A stretch of 64,000 nucleotides of DNA from Pachyseris speciosa. Its lineage: Eukaryota; Cnidaria; Anthozoa; Scleractinia; Pachyseridae. Shown in pieces: positions 33,477 to 43,569 of this stretch (positions are counted from its first letter, which is position 1; every line of letters begins with the position of its first letter). The notes beneath the pieces were generated by a model. It worked only from the letters and a program-made list of their open reading frames with translations, had not been told where the DNA came from and made no database searches. Location of the stretch: the NCBI GenBank assembly GCA_016490735.1, contig JAEMWC010000126.1:392501-456500 (forward strand), read 5' to 3'. The position numbers and the translations under genes are program-made.

Positions 33477-33938
33477 TGTTGCGGAATATTCTACTGCGTT
33501 AAGAATATCTCCGCGCTCGCTGGTTCAGCAACCACTCAGGACTGTATCTTTCACTTTTCTTTTTATTGCGTTCGCTTGTTCAACCGTTACAATCATTCAA
33601 CTTGTTCTACACGTTCTATCCGTTCTGACTTAAGATTAAATGTTCCATAATTTTTATCTTTACCATAAGTAAACGCCTAGGCTACGTATGTCCGGCCGCA
33701 ATTTAAATTGGCAAAAACTCATTATTGTTTCTTTGCGATCTAACGCCTATGCGAGCCGCTCGTTTCCTACTGCGATTATCTAATTTATCGTAAATTACCG
33801 CAACTAATACGATTACCTTTTTTTCCATTACCGCTAGGGATTGATAACAAAACTACTAAACCGAGAGGATGTGGCTGTTACACCCAAGCAAATTTCTGCC
33901 CACGAGGGCAAGAAACGTATCTGAACAGGAACTTAAGA
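33477..33938 (-). repeat. BEL/Pao 5' LTR, outer 23-24 bp missing
   Basis: Matches the 3' LTR from CTTAAGTTCC to CCGCAACA but lacks the outer TGTCCCAACAAG end, so it is truncated at 33938. Confidence 0.85.
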
Positions 33939-34965
33939 TAAGGGAAAAGGGAAGAGTTTCATTTATTTCGCTTTTTGTACTAACAGGCGATCGATTATTT
34001 CTATAAGTGCAGGAATAACATCAACAGAAAAAAACAGTATATGGTAAATAGTCCTTTCTCTCCTCTCTCCACGGCCCTTTTTTATCTGATAGCAACAAAG
34101 CCGATATCGCCTTATATGACGTGACCAAAGCTGGGAGAAAAACCTCGATCTCTAATACCGGTTTTATCCCCAAAACACACCAGTTGACATGTCTGGAAGT
34201 ACCTAGACAATACTACCATCTCAGAAGTTACAGGAAAGGGTCAAGTAAGCAACATGCAGCGTTGAAAAACATGGTTGTCAAAAAAGGCAAGCAGGCTGAA
34301 GAGGTTTACCGAACATCATGTATTTCTTGACTAAGCCGTTGGATGCGATTTTCTCTAGCCTGATGATGAGGTCATCAAGCACTTTTTGGGTGAGCATATT
34401 CGCAGTTTTCTTCCTACCACGACTTATCGCTTTTCCTTTCCCGCCTTCTTTCTTCGATGTCGAGTTGCGCGATGTCAATGCAGCTCTCGGATCGGTATTT
34501 TTACCCGCTGTGGGACGTGTGTGTCCTTCTGTTTGCCACTAGAGTTTGATGAATCAACCTTAGTGATCAAACTACAAACATGTGATCGTGTTACGCTGCG
34601 GTTGAAATCCTGTGGTTTGTAATTTGGCCACGTACATGAATTGAAATCAACAAGATCGATTCAGACACGCTGCCATTGTTCGGTGAATTTAACAAGAAGC
34701 TACTAGATATCCAGTCAAATAGAACTTCTCTGCTCCCTGTAGTGAGATCTAAAGAATCGTGCGCTTCCTAAATCAAATGCTTGCTCGAAGTCGTGTTCTT
34801 CGTCCAAGGAGCCATTTAATAGATGCACACGAAATATTTTGTGGAATATATTTCTAACTGCGCGTTTTCGGTCAAAATATGCCATTTCCCTTGCTTCTGA
34901 AACCCGCTTTCGTCAACAAAGCGTAATTCCACGCGGAACGCCGAATTGAGTTGGAGGCTATTGGG
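33939..34965. other. Spacer between BEL element and dispersed repeat
   Basis: No gene assigned. A minus-strand open stretch at about 34278-34541 is lysine-rich (SKKEGGKGKAI) and has LTQKVLDDLIIRLEKI; it might be an exon or an old gene fragment but has no recognisable domain and no good splice sites. Confidence 0.4.
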
Positions 34966-35293
34966 AGTGTTGCAATGAAGAAAATTATAATTAGCTGATG
35001 AGTCGAACAGTTATATATATATTGGTGTCATGCTTTGTACTGATCGTGCGAGTATATATCAATTGTTCCGTTTCAATTGCAATAAGAAGTCCGATATCGG
35101 TGGAGGGAGAGGGGAGGAGTTACGGTTTACCATTCCCCCTGAACCACAGGAGCCGTTTCAACCCGCGACAAGCGATATCAGACCGCAAGATGGGTGATTA
35201 CATTTTAAAAAAGCTTTTGTTTTCAAAGCTGTAGCTACTTTTATTTGAAAGCAATCCTGAAAATTCGACGGAAAACCGAACAAAATTAAAGCC
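34966..35293. repeat. Dispersed repeat, copy 3 of 3
   Basis: Begins GAGTGTTGCAATGA as at 3398, lacks the foldback MITE found at 3516-3775, and ends with AAAACCGAACAAAATTAAAG as at 6262-6287. It leads directly into the duplicated block. Confidence 0.7.
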
Positions 35294-35539
35294 CATCAAA
35301 AGAGATCATATCGAATAACAACGTGGTTATAGCAGAGATCAGTTCATCCCATGGAACTTCTCGCCTTCATTCCCATCGTGTTAACATCCGAACACAGATT
35401 TCCGTAAAATTTTCTGTAAAAGAAGTTTTCAGGCGTGCTTAACCGAAGAAGAAATTTTCAGGGAAGTTTAACAATTTTCTCTTTCTTTCTTGGGTACCGT
35501 TTTACCTCAGCTGGGTAGGTTTTTTCGGGCAATAGTTGA

Positions 35540-36200
35540 GGCATATCCAACTCCAGCCCTCGTGTGTTGATTCTCGGACATTCCTTTATTAAGCGTTTAA
35601 AGTAGTTCGTTAAGAACCATCTCGACGATTTTGATCTTAACCAAAATCAAACCTCTTCCCCTGTGCTAATACGTTGGCATGGAGTTAGGGGTGGAACAGT
35701 CGAGAAGACGTTAAAATTGGACTCACATCTCCTCCATTTCTTTCGCCCTGATATCGTCATTCTCCAGCTGGGCAGTAATGACTTAGTTACTCTTTTGCCA
35801 CTGCTGTTTGTTCATTTCCTACACGAGTCGTGCGGGTGAACTGGCTTTTAATTGAAAGGTCGGCATGTTAACACGATACTTACACCTAAACGGGTTCAGC
35901 CATCGAAGAGTTTGTTCATTTCCTACAAGAGTCGTGCGGGGTGAACTGGCTTTTAATTGAAAGGTCGGCATGTTAACACGATACTTATACCTAAAGGATG
36001 TGTTAGACCCTGTAACATACGCCATATTTTGGGTCCACAAAGGGTTTTGGAAGGCGAAAGACAATTTTTATTCGCCCGATGGTGTTCATCTGGACTCAAG
36101 GGGTCAATATAAGCTGTATCGTAGTCTCAGAGGGGCAGTCCTGCGATCTTTGCGCCTTTTGCCAAGTTCTCCTTCTTCGGAGGGAGTTTCTAAAGATTGT
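35540..36200 (+). pseudogene. SGNH-type hydrolase fragment, copy 2
   Basis: Same gene as at 7366-7940. The start ATG is changed (ATATCC in place of ATGTCT) and about 90 bp around 35810-35960 is locally duplicated (GTTCATTTCCTACA... repeated). The C-terminal frame with DGVHLDSRGQYKLYRSL is open to about 36200. Non-functional. Confidence 0.65.
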
Positions 36201-36681
36201 TTTTGTTCTGATACCGCTCTTGTCATTGTTTGCCAGCTCTTAGTTATGCCACTTTTTATTGACGTTAGCCATTGCCATGTTTGGGCGCTGCTACATATTA
36301 CTCAGCTACATAGGTGTTTGATTGCACGACTTATTATACAATCATTCTTACGTACGACACGTATCTACTCTTTTCTGGCTGCACATTGGGTAAAATTCTT
36401 TTACTGGCTCCGGCTCCTTTCTTCGGTATAATGGCAGTTATCAAATGGGTGTACAATCCTTTCCGATCGCTCAGTTTTTGGGTGTGTCCTTTGCACTCGG
36501 TAATCTGACTTTACCATAGGCACTAAAATACGTCTGCCGTTATTAGAACGTCAATTTTCTTTGTTCATTTCCGTCTTTGTGGAGCGCATTATTTCCAGTT
36601 CTGTCCCTCTGCGATTCATGTTACTTTATTCTACCGTAATCTCGTTGAGTTTCTGACCTGAGAAATTTGATTGATAAGCCA

Positions 36682-36741
36682 TGCCACCCAAGAAGCGTGC
36701 ACATTCCGATCAAGTCAACACCCAAAGGAGACCGAAACGCA
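36682..36741 (+). pseudogene. DIRS-like ORF1, copy 2, 5' fragment
   Basis: The first 20 codons (MPPKKRAHSDQVNTQRR...) match 8481-8541, then the Polinton starts. The continuation is at 57795-58300. Confidence 0.75.
36736..36741. repeat. Polinton target-site duplication, left
   Basis: AACGCA, repeated at 57795-57800 and present once at 8536-8541 in the unoccupied copy. Six bases is the standard Polinton duplication. Confidence 0.95.
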
Positions 36742-36804
36742 AGTAGTATAGTGTTTGGGGGAACGAAATCAATTGATTTCGTTTTCCCCAAACACTATAC
36801 TACT
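36742..36804. repeat. Terminal palindrome, left
   Basis: The first 63 bp read AGTAGTATAGTGTTTGGGG ... CCCCAAACACTATACTACT around the perfect palindrome AACGAAATCAATTGATTTCG, with asymmetry only next to the G/C runs. It can form one long hairpin; its counterpart is 57732-57794. Confidence 0.9.
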
Positions 36805-37055
36805 CGCCTTCTGGTCTCGTATTCTGGAATATATAGTTATTTAATTTGATGGAATATATAGTTATTTAATTTGATGGAATATATAGTTATTTAATTTGAT
36901 GGAATATAGAGTTGTTCAATCTTATATAATCTATAGTTGTTCAATCTGATGGAACCAAGGTCAGCACATTTTTGATCTCGTATTTTGCAATCTATAGTTT
37001 ATTAAAATGCGTGACTTTCTCGGAAGAATCACCAAGCGTGACATTCTCGGAAAAA
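36742..37055. repeat. Polinton left terminal inverted repeat (314 bp)
   Basis: Pairs with 57531-57794. About four substitutions over the shared 264 bp by eye. The extra 50 bp is two more copies of a 25 bp tandem unit (TGGAATATATAGTTATTTAA...), three copies here against one at the right end. Confidence 0.95.
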
Positions 37056-37106
37056 CAGGAAATGAGTCATCACCTATAGCTATTATTTCTCACGTGGAAC
37101 CATCCG

Positions 37107-37710
37107 ATGGTTTATAAAAATAAAATCTCATATAATAGTATAGAAATGAGTTGTAATTCAGTAATTCACAATGAATTGAAAAATATGGGAGAATTGTCAT
37201 GTTATTTTTGTGATAAGCAAGTGGTAGAAGTTGTTAGTAGTGTGGCAGTACCATGCTGTAGTAAACAGGAATTGTTTAATGATGATGGTGAAAATGTTTG
37301 TCTTCATTGTGGTTCAGTCCACGGCTATGATTATTGTAAGGAGTACGTTGACTTTCATGATAATATGTATAAAATACGGCGAAAATCTGTATATCATCGG
37401 AAGTACCATATTGAAAAATGTGGTAAATGGTATATGTCGTAAGAATAGATTTCAAATTTCTGTAAAAGATAACGGTAAAATATTGAAAATATTTGAAGAG
37501 ATAGACAAAGTACTCCCATTAGTTAATAAAAATCGTAAAAGGATGATAAGTACTAAATTTGTTCTAAAGCAAATATTTTTAATGCTTGGTCTTCCTTTTG
37601 AGAGTATAATTATAACAAATTCAAAAAAGACTCTTAAATTTTATAACCAATATTGGGTTGAAATTTTATTGTTGATATTTGATGTGATTATTGGTATTAT
37701 TAGACAGTGA
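37107..37710 (+). pseudogene. Probable VLTF3-like late transcription factor, frameshifted
   Basis: The first frame (37107-37442) has Cys pairs CYFC, CC and CLHCG, a zinc-binding arrangement, then IRRKSVYHRKYHIE. After a one-base shift in the A-run near 37412-37416 another frame continues with NRFQISVKD, RKRMISTKFVLKQIF and KKTLKFYNQYW. The order zinc cluster, a Y/H-rich segment, then a terminal domain with a KxYY-like motif resembles VLTF3-like factors of poxviruses and other large DNA viruses, which drive late gene transcription. Similar proteins occur in cnidarian Polintons. Convergent with the next gene, overlapping by 11 bp. Function is inferred; it could be an unrelated zinc protein. Confidence 0.5.
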
Positions 37711-38184
37711 ATTTTTCATCGTATTTTAGTAGGTACTTATCAATAATTGGACTATTATCAGTCACATAATCATCGATATTCTTCATTGAGATTTGTATAC
37801 TTGAAGCATCAAAATCACCACTTCTCAACTTGTCTTTTATTGAATTGAGTAGATGTTGATAGCTTTGATAAGCATATGTGCAATTTTGGATTTTCAAATC
37901 TAGGTTTTTATGCTTCATCCACCCTTGTATCAAAAGTGCTGCTGTACTGATGGCTACCAAACTAACACCACCTGTTGCCACACTTGTGGCGAGACCCCCA
38001 GTTGCAAAGAGGATGGACAAGGAATTCCCCAGTAATTTCCATTTTTTGAACCGTTTAACCGCCTGTTTATGGCCCAACACTTTCTGTGATATGTTCGGTA
38101 ATAGGATTTTAATTCATTTACCTGATCTTCTGTTAATTCACCTGAAATATGGTTCCAGTTGAATATGCTTTTTCGCTCTTTCAT
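37700..38184 (-). pseudogene. Two-helix membrane protein (SLATT-like), frameshifted
   Basis: The start frame (MKERKSIFNWNHISGELTE) shifts near 38075 into a frame with FKKWKLLGNSLSILFATGGL and VSLVAISTAALLIQGW, two hydrophobic segments, followed by a long helix with YAYQSYQHLLNSI. A basic helix, a hairpin of two membrane segments and a helix with a YQxLL motif recall SLATT-type membrane proteins, but the match is by pattern only. The upstream TAGTATAAACA at 38191-38201 matches the promoter region of the virion/protease gene. Confidence 0.45.
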
Positions 38185-38190
38185 ACATAT

Positions 38191-38201
38191 TGTTTATACT
38201 A
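38191..38201 (-). promoter_or_regulatory. TAGTATAAACA motif before the membrane-protein gene
   Basis: Eleven-base match to 48324-48334, six bases before the ATG at 38184. May be a second promoter class in the element. Confidence 0.35.
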
Positions 38202-38619
38202 TAATTCTCTTGAATATGCAATAAAGTATTCCAGATATCTGGCCACATAATGGAGATCTTTTTATCCATCTTGGTGTGAGCTTTTTGGGTATGACATATG
38301 TGTACCCTCGGTCTAATGAATGATGGTCATAAAATCGACCAAAAGCATCATGCAAAATGCTGTGTGAGTGCATTATGTGCAACGGACTGAATATTGTTTC
38401 CAAGAACCATGTAAGACAGCCATTGCCAGGTCCGATTAGACCTATATCATTATTATTTAGTTCGAGGACATCATTGACTGATATGAATACCCCGAAATTT
38501 TTATGGTACAGATATTGATATACTAAAGCTGATTTCAGTATGACATCATAAACACTGTCATGTTGTTGTTTGGTTTCTTTGAAGAAGTAGTTAACATATT
38601 TGATTGCGTCTTCTATCAT
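38194..38619 (-). CDS. Polinton hypothetical protein, possible divergent phospholipase A2
   Basis: 141 residues, open. The ATG overlaps the stop of the upstream collagen-like gene (ATGA). It contains [13 protein letters not shown] and, about 25 residues later, [17 protein letters not shown] loop followed by an HD pair in a helix is how phospholipase A2 folds bind calcium and place the catalytic His-Asp, so a divergent lipase is possible. The cysteine pattern of secreted PLA2 is lacking. A clear PLA2 is encoded elsewhere in the element (50204-51063). Confidence 0.4.
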   Translation of the reverse strand: MIEDAIKYVNYFFKETKQQHDSVYDVILKSALVYQYLYHKNFGVFISVNDVLELNNNDIGLIGPGNGCLTWFLETIFSPLHIMHSHSILHDAFGRFYDHHSLDRGYTYVIPKKLTPRWIKRSPLCGQISGILYCIFKRIIV

Positions 38620-39707
38620 ATATTATGATGATCCAAAATTGTTTTTTCATCTAACATGAAATCCAAGTACACACAGAAAAAAATAACACTACCGTCAAGA
38701 GGTGCGATAGAGCTGGGATCCAAATCACCAAAAGTCATTTGCTGACTACCACTTCTATTAGCAGCTGTAAAACTTCCAATATGTTTTTTGTTCCAATAGA
38801 TTTTGCTTTTTTCTGTATTTGGAGAAGATAAATTATCCCAATGAACAGATAAACAATGCCAAACATTAATTTGACCTAAATCATTTACGGAATAATCTGC
38901 TAATTTTGTGAAATTTTGTATAGATGCTGCTGGACCAAAATATACACAATTTGATTGATTAACACCACGTATAACTAAATTTGAACCATTGTAATAGCTG
39001 ACAAACTTATCATAACCTCCATTATCATGACCAAAAAGCCCATTTTTCCATGGATTTCCACCTGTATTTGAAATTAATTTATAAACAATGAAGATATTAA
39101 CAACATCATTATTTAAATTGATTTGACTTATCATTCTCTGTAATCCATTTAAGTCTAAATAATAACGACCATTATGTTTATTAGCTTTGGTACAAACAGT
39201 GGGTATTAAATTTAAAGTTGATTGAGTTGCATTATTTTCTTCATTTGATAAATCGTATAATGTTTCAACTTTTCTGTCTGCATTCATATCTACAAAATCA
39301 TCATTGGCTCTGTCAATTTGATAAACACATTTTGAGTATAATCTGATGAATTCAGAAACCCATAAATCCAAAAAACTATCTCTGACAATATCTGAAACTT
39401 GTGATTTGATTACAACATGATCAGAATCATTGCCTGCTTTTACATTAGTCAAATGTTTGTTTCCAAGATCATAGTGGCCATCTTGTGTTAATGTAAAACC
39501 AATTCCTTTATCACCTCTATTACCTTTAGGACCAATTGCACCAGCATCACCTTTATCACCTTTAGGACCAATTGCACCAGCATCACCTCTATCACCTTTA
39601 TCACCTTTATCACCTTTTGGACCGATTAGACCTCTATCACCTTCATCACCTTTATCACCTTTTGGACCTTTGTTACCTTGATTTAGTTCAAAATTGAATA
39701 TACCCAT
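38616..39707 (-). CDS. Collagen-like fibre protein with globular C-terminal domain
   Basis: 363 residues, open. Residues about 10-62 are Gly-X-Y repeats dominated by GPKGDKGD, which form a collagen triple helix. A short linker ([19 protein letters not shown]) shared with the other fibre proteins follows, then a 200-residue domain with [32 protein letters not shown] and FFCVYLDF, reminiscent of concanavalin/LamG-like sandwich domains. Probably a host-binding spike on the particle. The start context is TAATATTATATGGG with TCTTAA instead of TCTAA upstream. Confidence 0.8.
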   Translation of the reverse strand: MGIFNFELNQGNKGPKGDKGDEGDRGLIGPKGDKGDKGDRGDAGAIGPKGDKGDAGAIGPKGNRGDKGIGFTLTQDGHYDLGNKHLTNVKAGNDSDHVVIKSQVSDIVRDSFLDLWVSEFIRLYSKCVYQIDRANDDFVDMNADRKVETLYDLSNEENNATQSTLNLIPTVCTKANKHNGRYYLDLNGLQRMISQINLNNDVVNIFIVYKLISNTGGNPWKNGLFGHDNGGYDKFVSYYNGSNLVIRGVNQSNCVYFGPAASIQNFTKLADYSVNDLGQINVWHCLSVHWDNLSSPNTEKSKIYWNKKHIGSFTAANRSGSQQMTFGDLDPSSIAPLDGSVIFFCVYLDFMLDEKTILDHHNI

Positions 39708-39723
39708 ATAATATTAATTAAGA

Positions 39724-42173
39724 TTAATTCATGACCACTTCAAGTGTGAATGTGATGTGAAATGCTCCATTATTGGGATGTGAATATTTAATTATTAAAT
39801 AGCCTCTCGATAATGATTTATTGACTGTAACTGTTCTTATGTTTCCACTCGTAGAAGGAATTCTATATTCGAAAAAAGTTGTTGGTAATAGAAAATCCCC
39901 CCCAGCACCATCATTCTCTTTCTTGAAATAAAACATCCCGGCTTCGTTCCCTGCATGATATACATTTTCTTAATATAAAAGTTATTGTTATGAATAACTA
40001 AATGATCGGAGCCATTTATCAATACATGCTTTAAAGTATTTTTATTATGTCCAGTACTAGCTTCAACAGAGCAATTTAAATATTGTATTTGACCAATTAT
40101 ATTATTCCCATTCAAATTTAGATCACCTCCTAATTTCGGCTGGTAAAGAGCAAATCCACCCAAATCGAAAGCTGTTTCCATAATTACACCTGTAACGCTT
40201 GAACGAAATAGATTTAAAGCACCATTATGAATTCTATGGCCATTTAGATTTAAATCACCACCAAGTTTAGCCTCTTTTATTAAATATGTGTTCATATTAA
40301 TATTATTTAGCATTGTCAATTCGCCATTTTCACCATCAAATAAGTTTGTTGAATTATTAATCAAAGCATGTCCGTTCAAATCTAAATCAGTTTGTAATTG
40401 TATTTTTTCATTCACGATTTTATAAGCTTCTGCGAAGTCGTAAACACTTGATGGAACGTCTACAGCTTCAAAATCAATACCATATGCAACACAATGAACT
40501 TTGTACTTATTTGGATAAGTTGGGTTAGCATTAATATGAATCGTACAATATAAATATTCAGGTGGTGAACTTACTGAAGGTTTTTCAATCCATAATAAAT
40601 ATCTCGAATGATCTTCATTTCTGTTATCAAATTTTCTCTCTACAGTTTTATGAATTGTAATTCCACCAGTTGCACTGAATGTTACACTACTAAGATTCAT
40701 TCCTTCATAATCAGGAAATAGCCATTCAAGAATGAAAGAGTATTTGCCATCTTTTATTGTGTACATATTAAAACCAATTCTAGCTCTGTAAATATGATTA
40801 GCTTCTTTATTCAAGTTTACATCAATAACCTTTTTTGAAATCAAATGTGGTGACCGAGGTAAATTGACATATCCATTAACTTTCAAGCCATATTCAGTAC
40901 TGACTTCATCGATATCATTCATCAAATATTTGAAAGCATTCTTTGGATGAGAAGCAGATGAAATATGACTTTTTTCTAATTGATCTAAATTTACGGCATC
41001 GGTTTTATTTGTTCCTTCTTTTAAGTTAACGATTTTATGCCCTCCAAGTTTCATATCCGCCGTCATCGCGTTTGTTCCATTCAATAATAAAGTGTTTGCT
41101 CTGATGGTTTGTGAAGCTCGATTTAAAACTCTAAAGTTCACTGCATCAGTTTCATTCACCACGTCCGCTAAATTCGTCACTTTATTTCCACTCATTGACA
41201 AACTTCCATACATCGCAGTCAAACCGTCTCGTCGGAGAAAATACTCGTCAGTATATCTTTTCGTCACTGCGTCGTCTAAATTTACGGGTGGAGCAAGACC
41301 AGTAATGGCATTGTTGTTCATATTCAGATTTCGTTGTGCAGTCGTATCGAGTTTGGTTTGCAACCTCTGGTCCACATATTTTTTATTAACTGCATTTTCA
41401 GCTGGTGTACTATTATCAACATCTTTCAGATCTTCAATTGCATATCCAGCCATGTTTAGATCGCCCTCTGTGGGATTTGATCCATCCCTTTTTATACAAC
41501 TTGCAATTTGAGAGTCAACGTAGCTTTTGTTTGTGGCGTCTAATATATCAACGGGATATTTCATGTTTTTGACAATATTCCGTCCTATGTCCAAATCTCC
41601 AGTCATTGCAACAGTTCCATCTTTTTTAAGAAACGCAGTTGTATCAATATTGGCTATTTGTGCGTCAACATAACCTTTGTTTGCGGCGTCTTGTGGGTTT
41701 GAGGGGTTATCCTGCAGGTTGAGGATTTTGTTTAATTTCATGTCAACATTACTACCAAACGCAACATGACCGTTTTCAATTTCATAAGCCGGGTCATGGA
41801 GAAAGTAAGACAAATTGGTATGATAGCCATAGGCCCCATAAACGATAATATGTGTTTTGGTGTTAGACGCAGGAGCAGTGCTGGAAAGTTCCACCTGTAT
41901 TGCCGCCCGCCCACCACTGGTTTTTTCGATTCGAAAAAGCTTCTTCATATAACCATCAACGTGTGGAGTTTGGGGAAAAGGTTTTTGAAACGGCTGTCCC
42001 GCATCTCGCATATTTACAGTTGGAAGGGTTAAATCGATTGTTGCACTTCTTGGGTCTGATGGTGAGTAAAACTCAACAACAAAAGTGTACTGATAAGGTG
42101 ATCTGTCAAAATTCTCAATTTGAAGGTTTTCCACACCACTGACTGCAGAAGACTTGGATATGTCTTTTAACAA
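39724..42173 (-). pseudogene. Long fibre/shaft protein, probably the continuation of the upstream collagen-like gene
   Basis: About 810 residues in two frames. It has no ATG at its start: the open frame begins at a TTG (42173) and is in the same frame as the collagen-like gene ending in TAA at 42201-42203. The body has more than ten repeats of the type DLNLNGHxIxN and DAVTKRYTDEY, as in trimeric phage and adenovirus-like tail fibres. Near 39940 a one-base shift moves the true C-terminus to another frame (39724-39936: FLLPTTFFEYRIPS, GYLIIKYSHP, FHITFTLEVV). Likely role: receptor-binding fibre. Confidence 0.7.
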
Positions 42174-42200
42174 AAAGGCAAATGGGTTGCGTTGAGTACC

Positions 42201-42794
42201 TTATGCTGATAAAATAAGGTCATCAACATACTGCTTCGCGTTGAGGAATGATGAAACAACAAGGTCATCAGTATACACCTTTGTGGCAGCATCTTTGTCA
42301 GCAGTTGGTTCTGCTACATTACTCATTTTTTTGTTTTGGATATCATAATTACCATCATGTGTAAATCTAATTCCAAAACCTGTATCACCTTTATCACCTT
42401 TTGGACCCCTTAGACCAGTATTACCTTTCTCACCTTTAAAACCAAATGGACCTCTAGCACCTGTATCACCTTTATCACCCTTATCACCTTTTGGACCAAT
42501 TGAACCTGTATCACCTGTATCACCTTTATCACCTTTTGAACCAATTAGACCTCTATCGCCCTTGTCACCTTTAGGACCAATTTGACCTATATCACCTTTT
42601 GGACCTCTAGCACCTGTATCACCTTTCTCACCTTTATCACCTTTATCACCTTTTGGACCAATTGAACCTGTATCACCTTTGTGACCCACAGATCCTGTAT
42701 CACCTTTATCACCTTTTGGACCAATCGGACTTGCTGGACCTCTTTCACCAGTTTTTGTATGATCTTGATTTATTGGAGCACTAAAAGCACCCAT
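42201..42794 (-). CDS. Collagen-like protein (fibre N-terminal part)
   Basis: 197 residues: [19 protein letters not shown], then about 110 residues of Gly-X-Y ([10 protein letters not shown] type), then [31 protein letters not shown]. The last part is the same trimeric-fibre repeat found in the downstream frame, and the stop TAA (42201-42203) lies 27 nt before that frame in phase. Either a nonsense mutation split one gene of about 1,000 codons, or the stop is read through. A TCTAA motif lies 11 nt before the ATG. Confidence 0.8.
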   Translation of the reverse strand: MGAFSAPINQDHTKTGERGPASPIGPKGDKGDTGSVGHKGDTGSIGPKGDKGDKGEKGDTGARGPKGDIGQIGPKGDKGDRGLIGSKGDKGDTGDTGSIGPKGDKGDKGDTGARGPFGFKGEKGNTGLRGPKGDKGDTGFGIRFTHDGNYDIQNKKMSNVAEPTADKDAATKVYTDDLVVSSFLNAKQYVDDLILSA

Positions 42795-42805
42795 ATAATA
42801 TTAGA

Positions 42806-42812
42806 TTAGATA
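42806..42812 (-). promoter_or_regulatory. TATCTAA late-type promoter motif, collagen-like fibre gene
   Basis: TATCTAA on the minus strand with 11 nt between TCTAA and the ATG at 42794. A second TCTAA follows directly (42801-42805). Confidence 0.6.
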
Positions 42813-42832
42813 ACACAGTAAAGTTTGTTCTA

Positions 42833-42937
42833 TCAATTACCATTGTTACCATTGTTACCATTGTTGTCATTGTTGTCATTGTTAACTTTTGTATGACTTA
42901 TGTGATATAGTTCTGGACAATAAATTGGATATGCCAT
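42833..42937 (-). CDS. 34-residue asparagine-rich small protein
   Basis: MAYPIYCPELYHISHTKVNN followed by NDNNDNN and three NNG repeats, then TGA. It has the same start context as the other genes (TATATG) and a TCTAA motif at 42944-42948, inside the end of the ATPase gene. The low-complexity tail makes function unguessable; it could be chance. Confidence 0.45.
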   Translation of the reverse strand: MAYPIYCPELYHISHTKVNNDNNDNNGNNGNNGN

Positions 42938-42943
42938 ATACTA

Positions 42944-42948
42944 TTAGA
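42944..42948 (-). promoter_or_regulatory. TCTAA motif before the small Asn-rich gene
   Basis: Six nt from the ATG at 42937, closer than the usual 9-12. Confidence 0.4.
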
Positions 42949-43533
42949 TTATATTAAACCGTAAAAATTTCTCTTCACCGTTTTCATAGGCTTGTCAACA
43001 TAACAGAAGGAATAAGGTTTCTTGGTTGCTTCAATATATTTCTGCTTATCGATTGCTAGTTCTTGGGAGATACAGTTTCTCTCTCTTGTGGATGGGAAAT
43101 AATAAAGACAGAAATGGCTGCAATTAAGTCTGACAGATTTTGGGCAACCGTAGAATGACTGTGTTAGATACAGTACTGAACAATTTTTGTGGCGACCCTG
43201 AATGAAATAGCTTATGATTTGATCTTGTTTTTTATCAGTCACGAAATCATCAAATACAACCAGACGCTGTAAATCAGTGTCTTTAATTTGTTCAACAGGT
43301 GATATTTCATCTTGACTGCATACTAAAACAGGGTAACCAACCTGTCGGCTTATTCCATCCATCACTTGCTGTAAATATTGATATTTGTCTTGATCCAAAT
43401 TTTTTGCATAAAGATGTATCTGATCATAATAAACCAATGGTTCCATAATCAAATGCATGAACAATGTTGTCTTTCCAGATCCAGAATTACCAGCCAATAA
43501 CATTCGAACGATATCATAATTTGGAATTTCCAT
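42949..43533 (-). CDS. ATP: DNA-packaging ATPase (A32/FtsK-HerA type)
   Basis: 194 residues, intact. Walker A GNSGSGKT at residues 15-22 and Walker B LVVFDD at 91-96, followed by FIQGRHKNCSVLYLTQSF, the sensor/arginine-finger region with a polar residue after the hydrophobic strand. Length and motif spacing fit the A32-like packaging ATPases of Polintons, virophages and large DNA viruses, which pump genomes into capsids. Divergently transcribed from the coiled-coil gene with only 36 bp between the start codons. Confidence 0.93.
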   Translation of the reverse strand: MEIPNYDIVRMLLAGNSGSGKTTLFMHLIMEPLVYYDQIHLYAKNLDQDKYQYLQQVMDGISRQVGYPVLVCSQDEISPVEQIKDTDLQRLVVFDDFVTDKKQDQIISYFIQGRHKNCSVLYLTQSFYGCPKSVRLNCSHFCLYYFPSTRERNCISQELAIDKQKYIEATKKPYSFCYVDKPMKTVKRNFYGLI

Positions 43534-43569
43534 ATGTTAATAGTTTAGATTAGTCTAACACAATTGTAT
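43534..43569. promoter_or_regulatory. Bidirectional promoter, ATPase / coiled-coil gene
   Basis: 36 bp between divergent ATGs. TCTAA faces left at 43545-43549 and right at 43554-43558; each is 11 nt from its own start codon. The symmetry argues that TCTAA is the promoter element and that its distance to the ATG is fixed. Confidence 0.7.

Larger units (their letters stand above)
27274..33938 (-). mobile_element. BEL/Pao LTR retrotransposon
   Basis: About 6.7 kb, transcribed leftward. Near-identical LTRs lie at 27274-27761 and 33477-33938. After the 5' LTR comes ACTGGTCCTTCGAGCCGGAT, a leader I associate with Pao elements; a G-rich polypurine tract (27764-27775) precedes the 3' LTR. The domain order Gag (DUF1759, zinc knuckle), DUF1758 aspartic protease, RT, RNase H, integrase is that of BEL/Pao. 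A foldback element interrupts it at 29917-30183. Frames are broken in several places. No matching target duplication is seen because the 5' LTR has lost its outer end. Confidence 0.9.

Noticed and set aside
34278..34541. Lysine-rich minus-strand gene
   Set aside because: Open for about 85 codons but no domain, no convincing start or splice sites; left as unassigned.
36800..36950. CRISPR array
   Set aside because: The 25 bp repeats are directly adjacent with no spacers, in a eukaryotic transposon end.
38700..42140. Plus-strand frames opposite the fibre genes
   Set aside because: Shadows of the minus-strand fibre repeats; no start context or domains.
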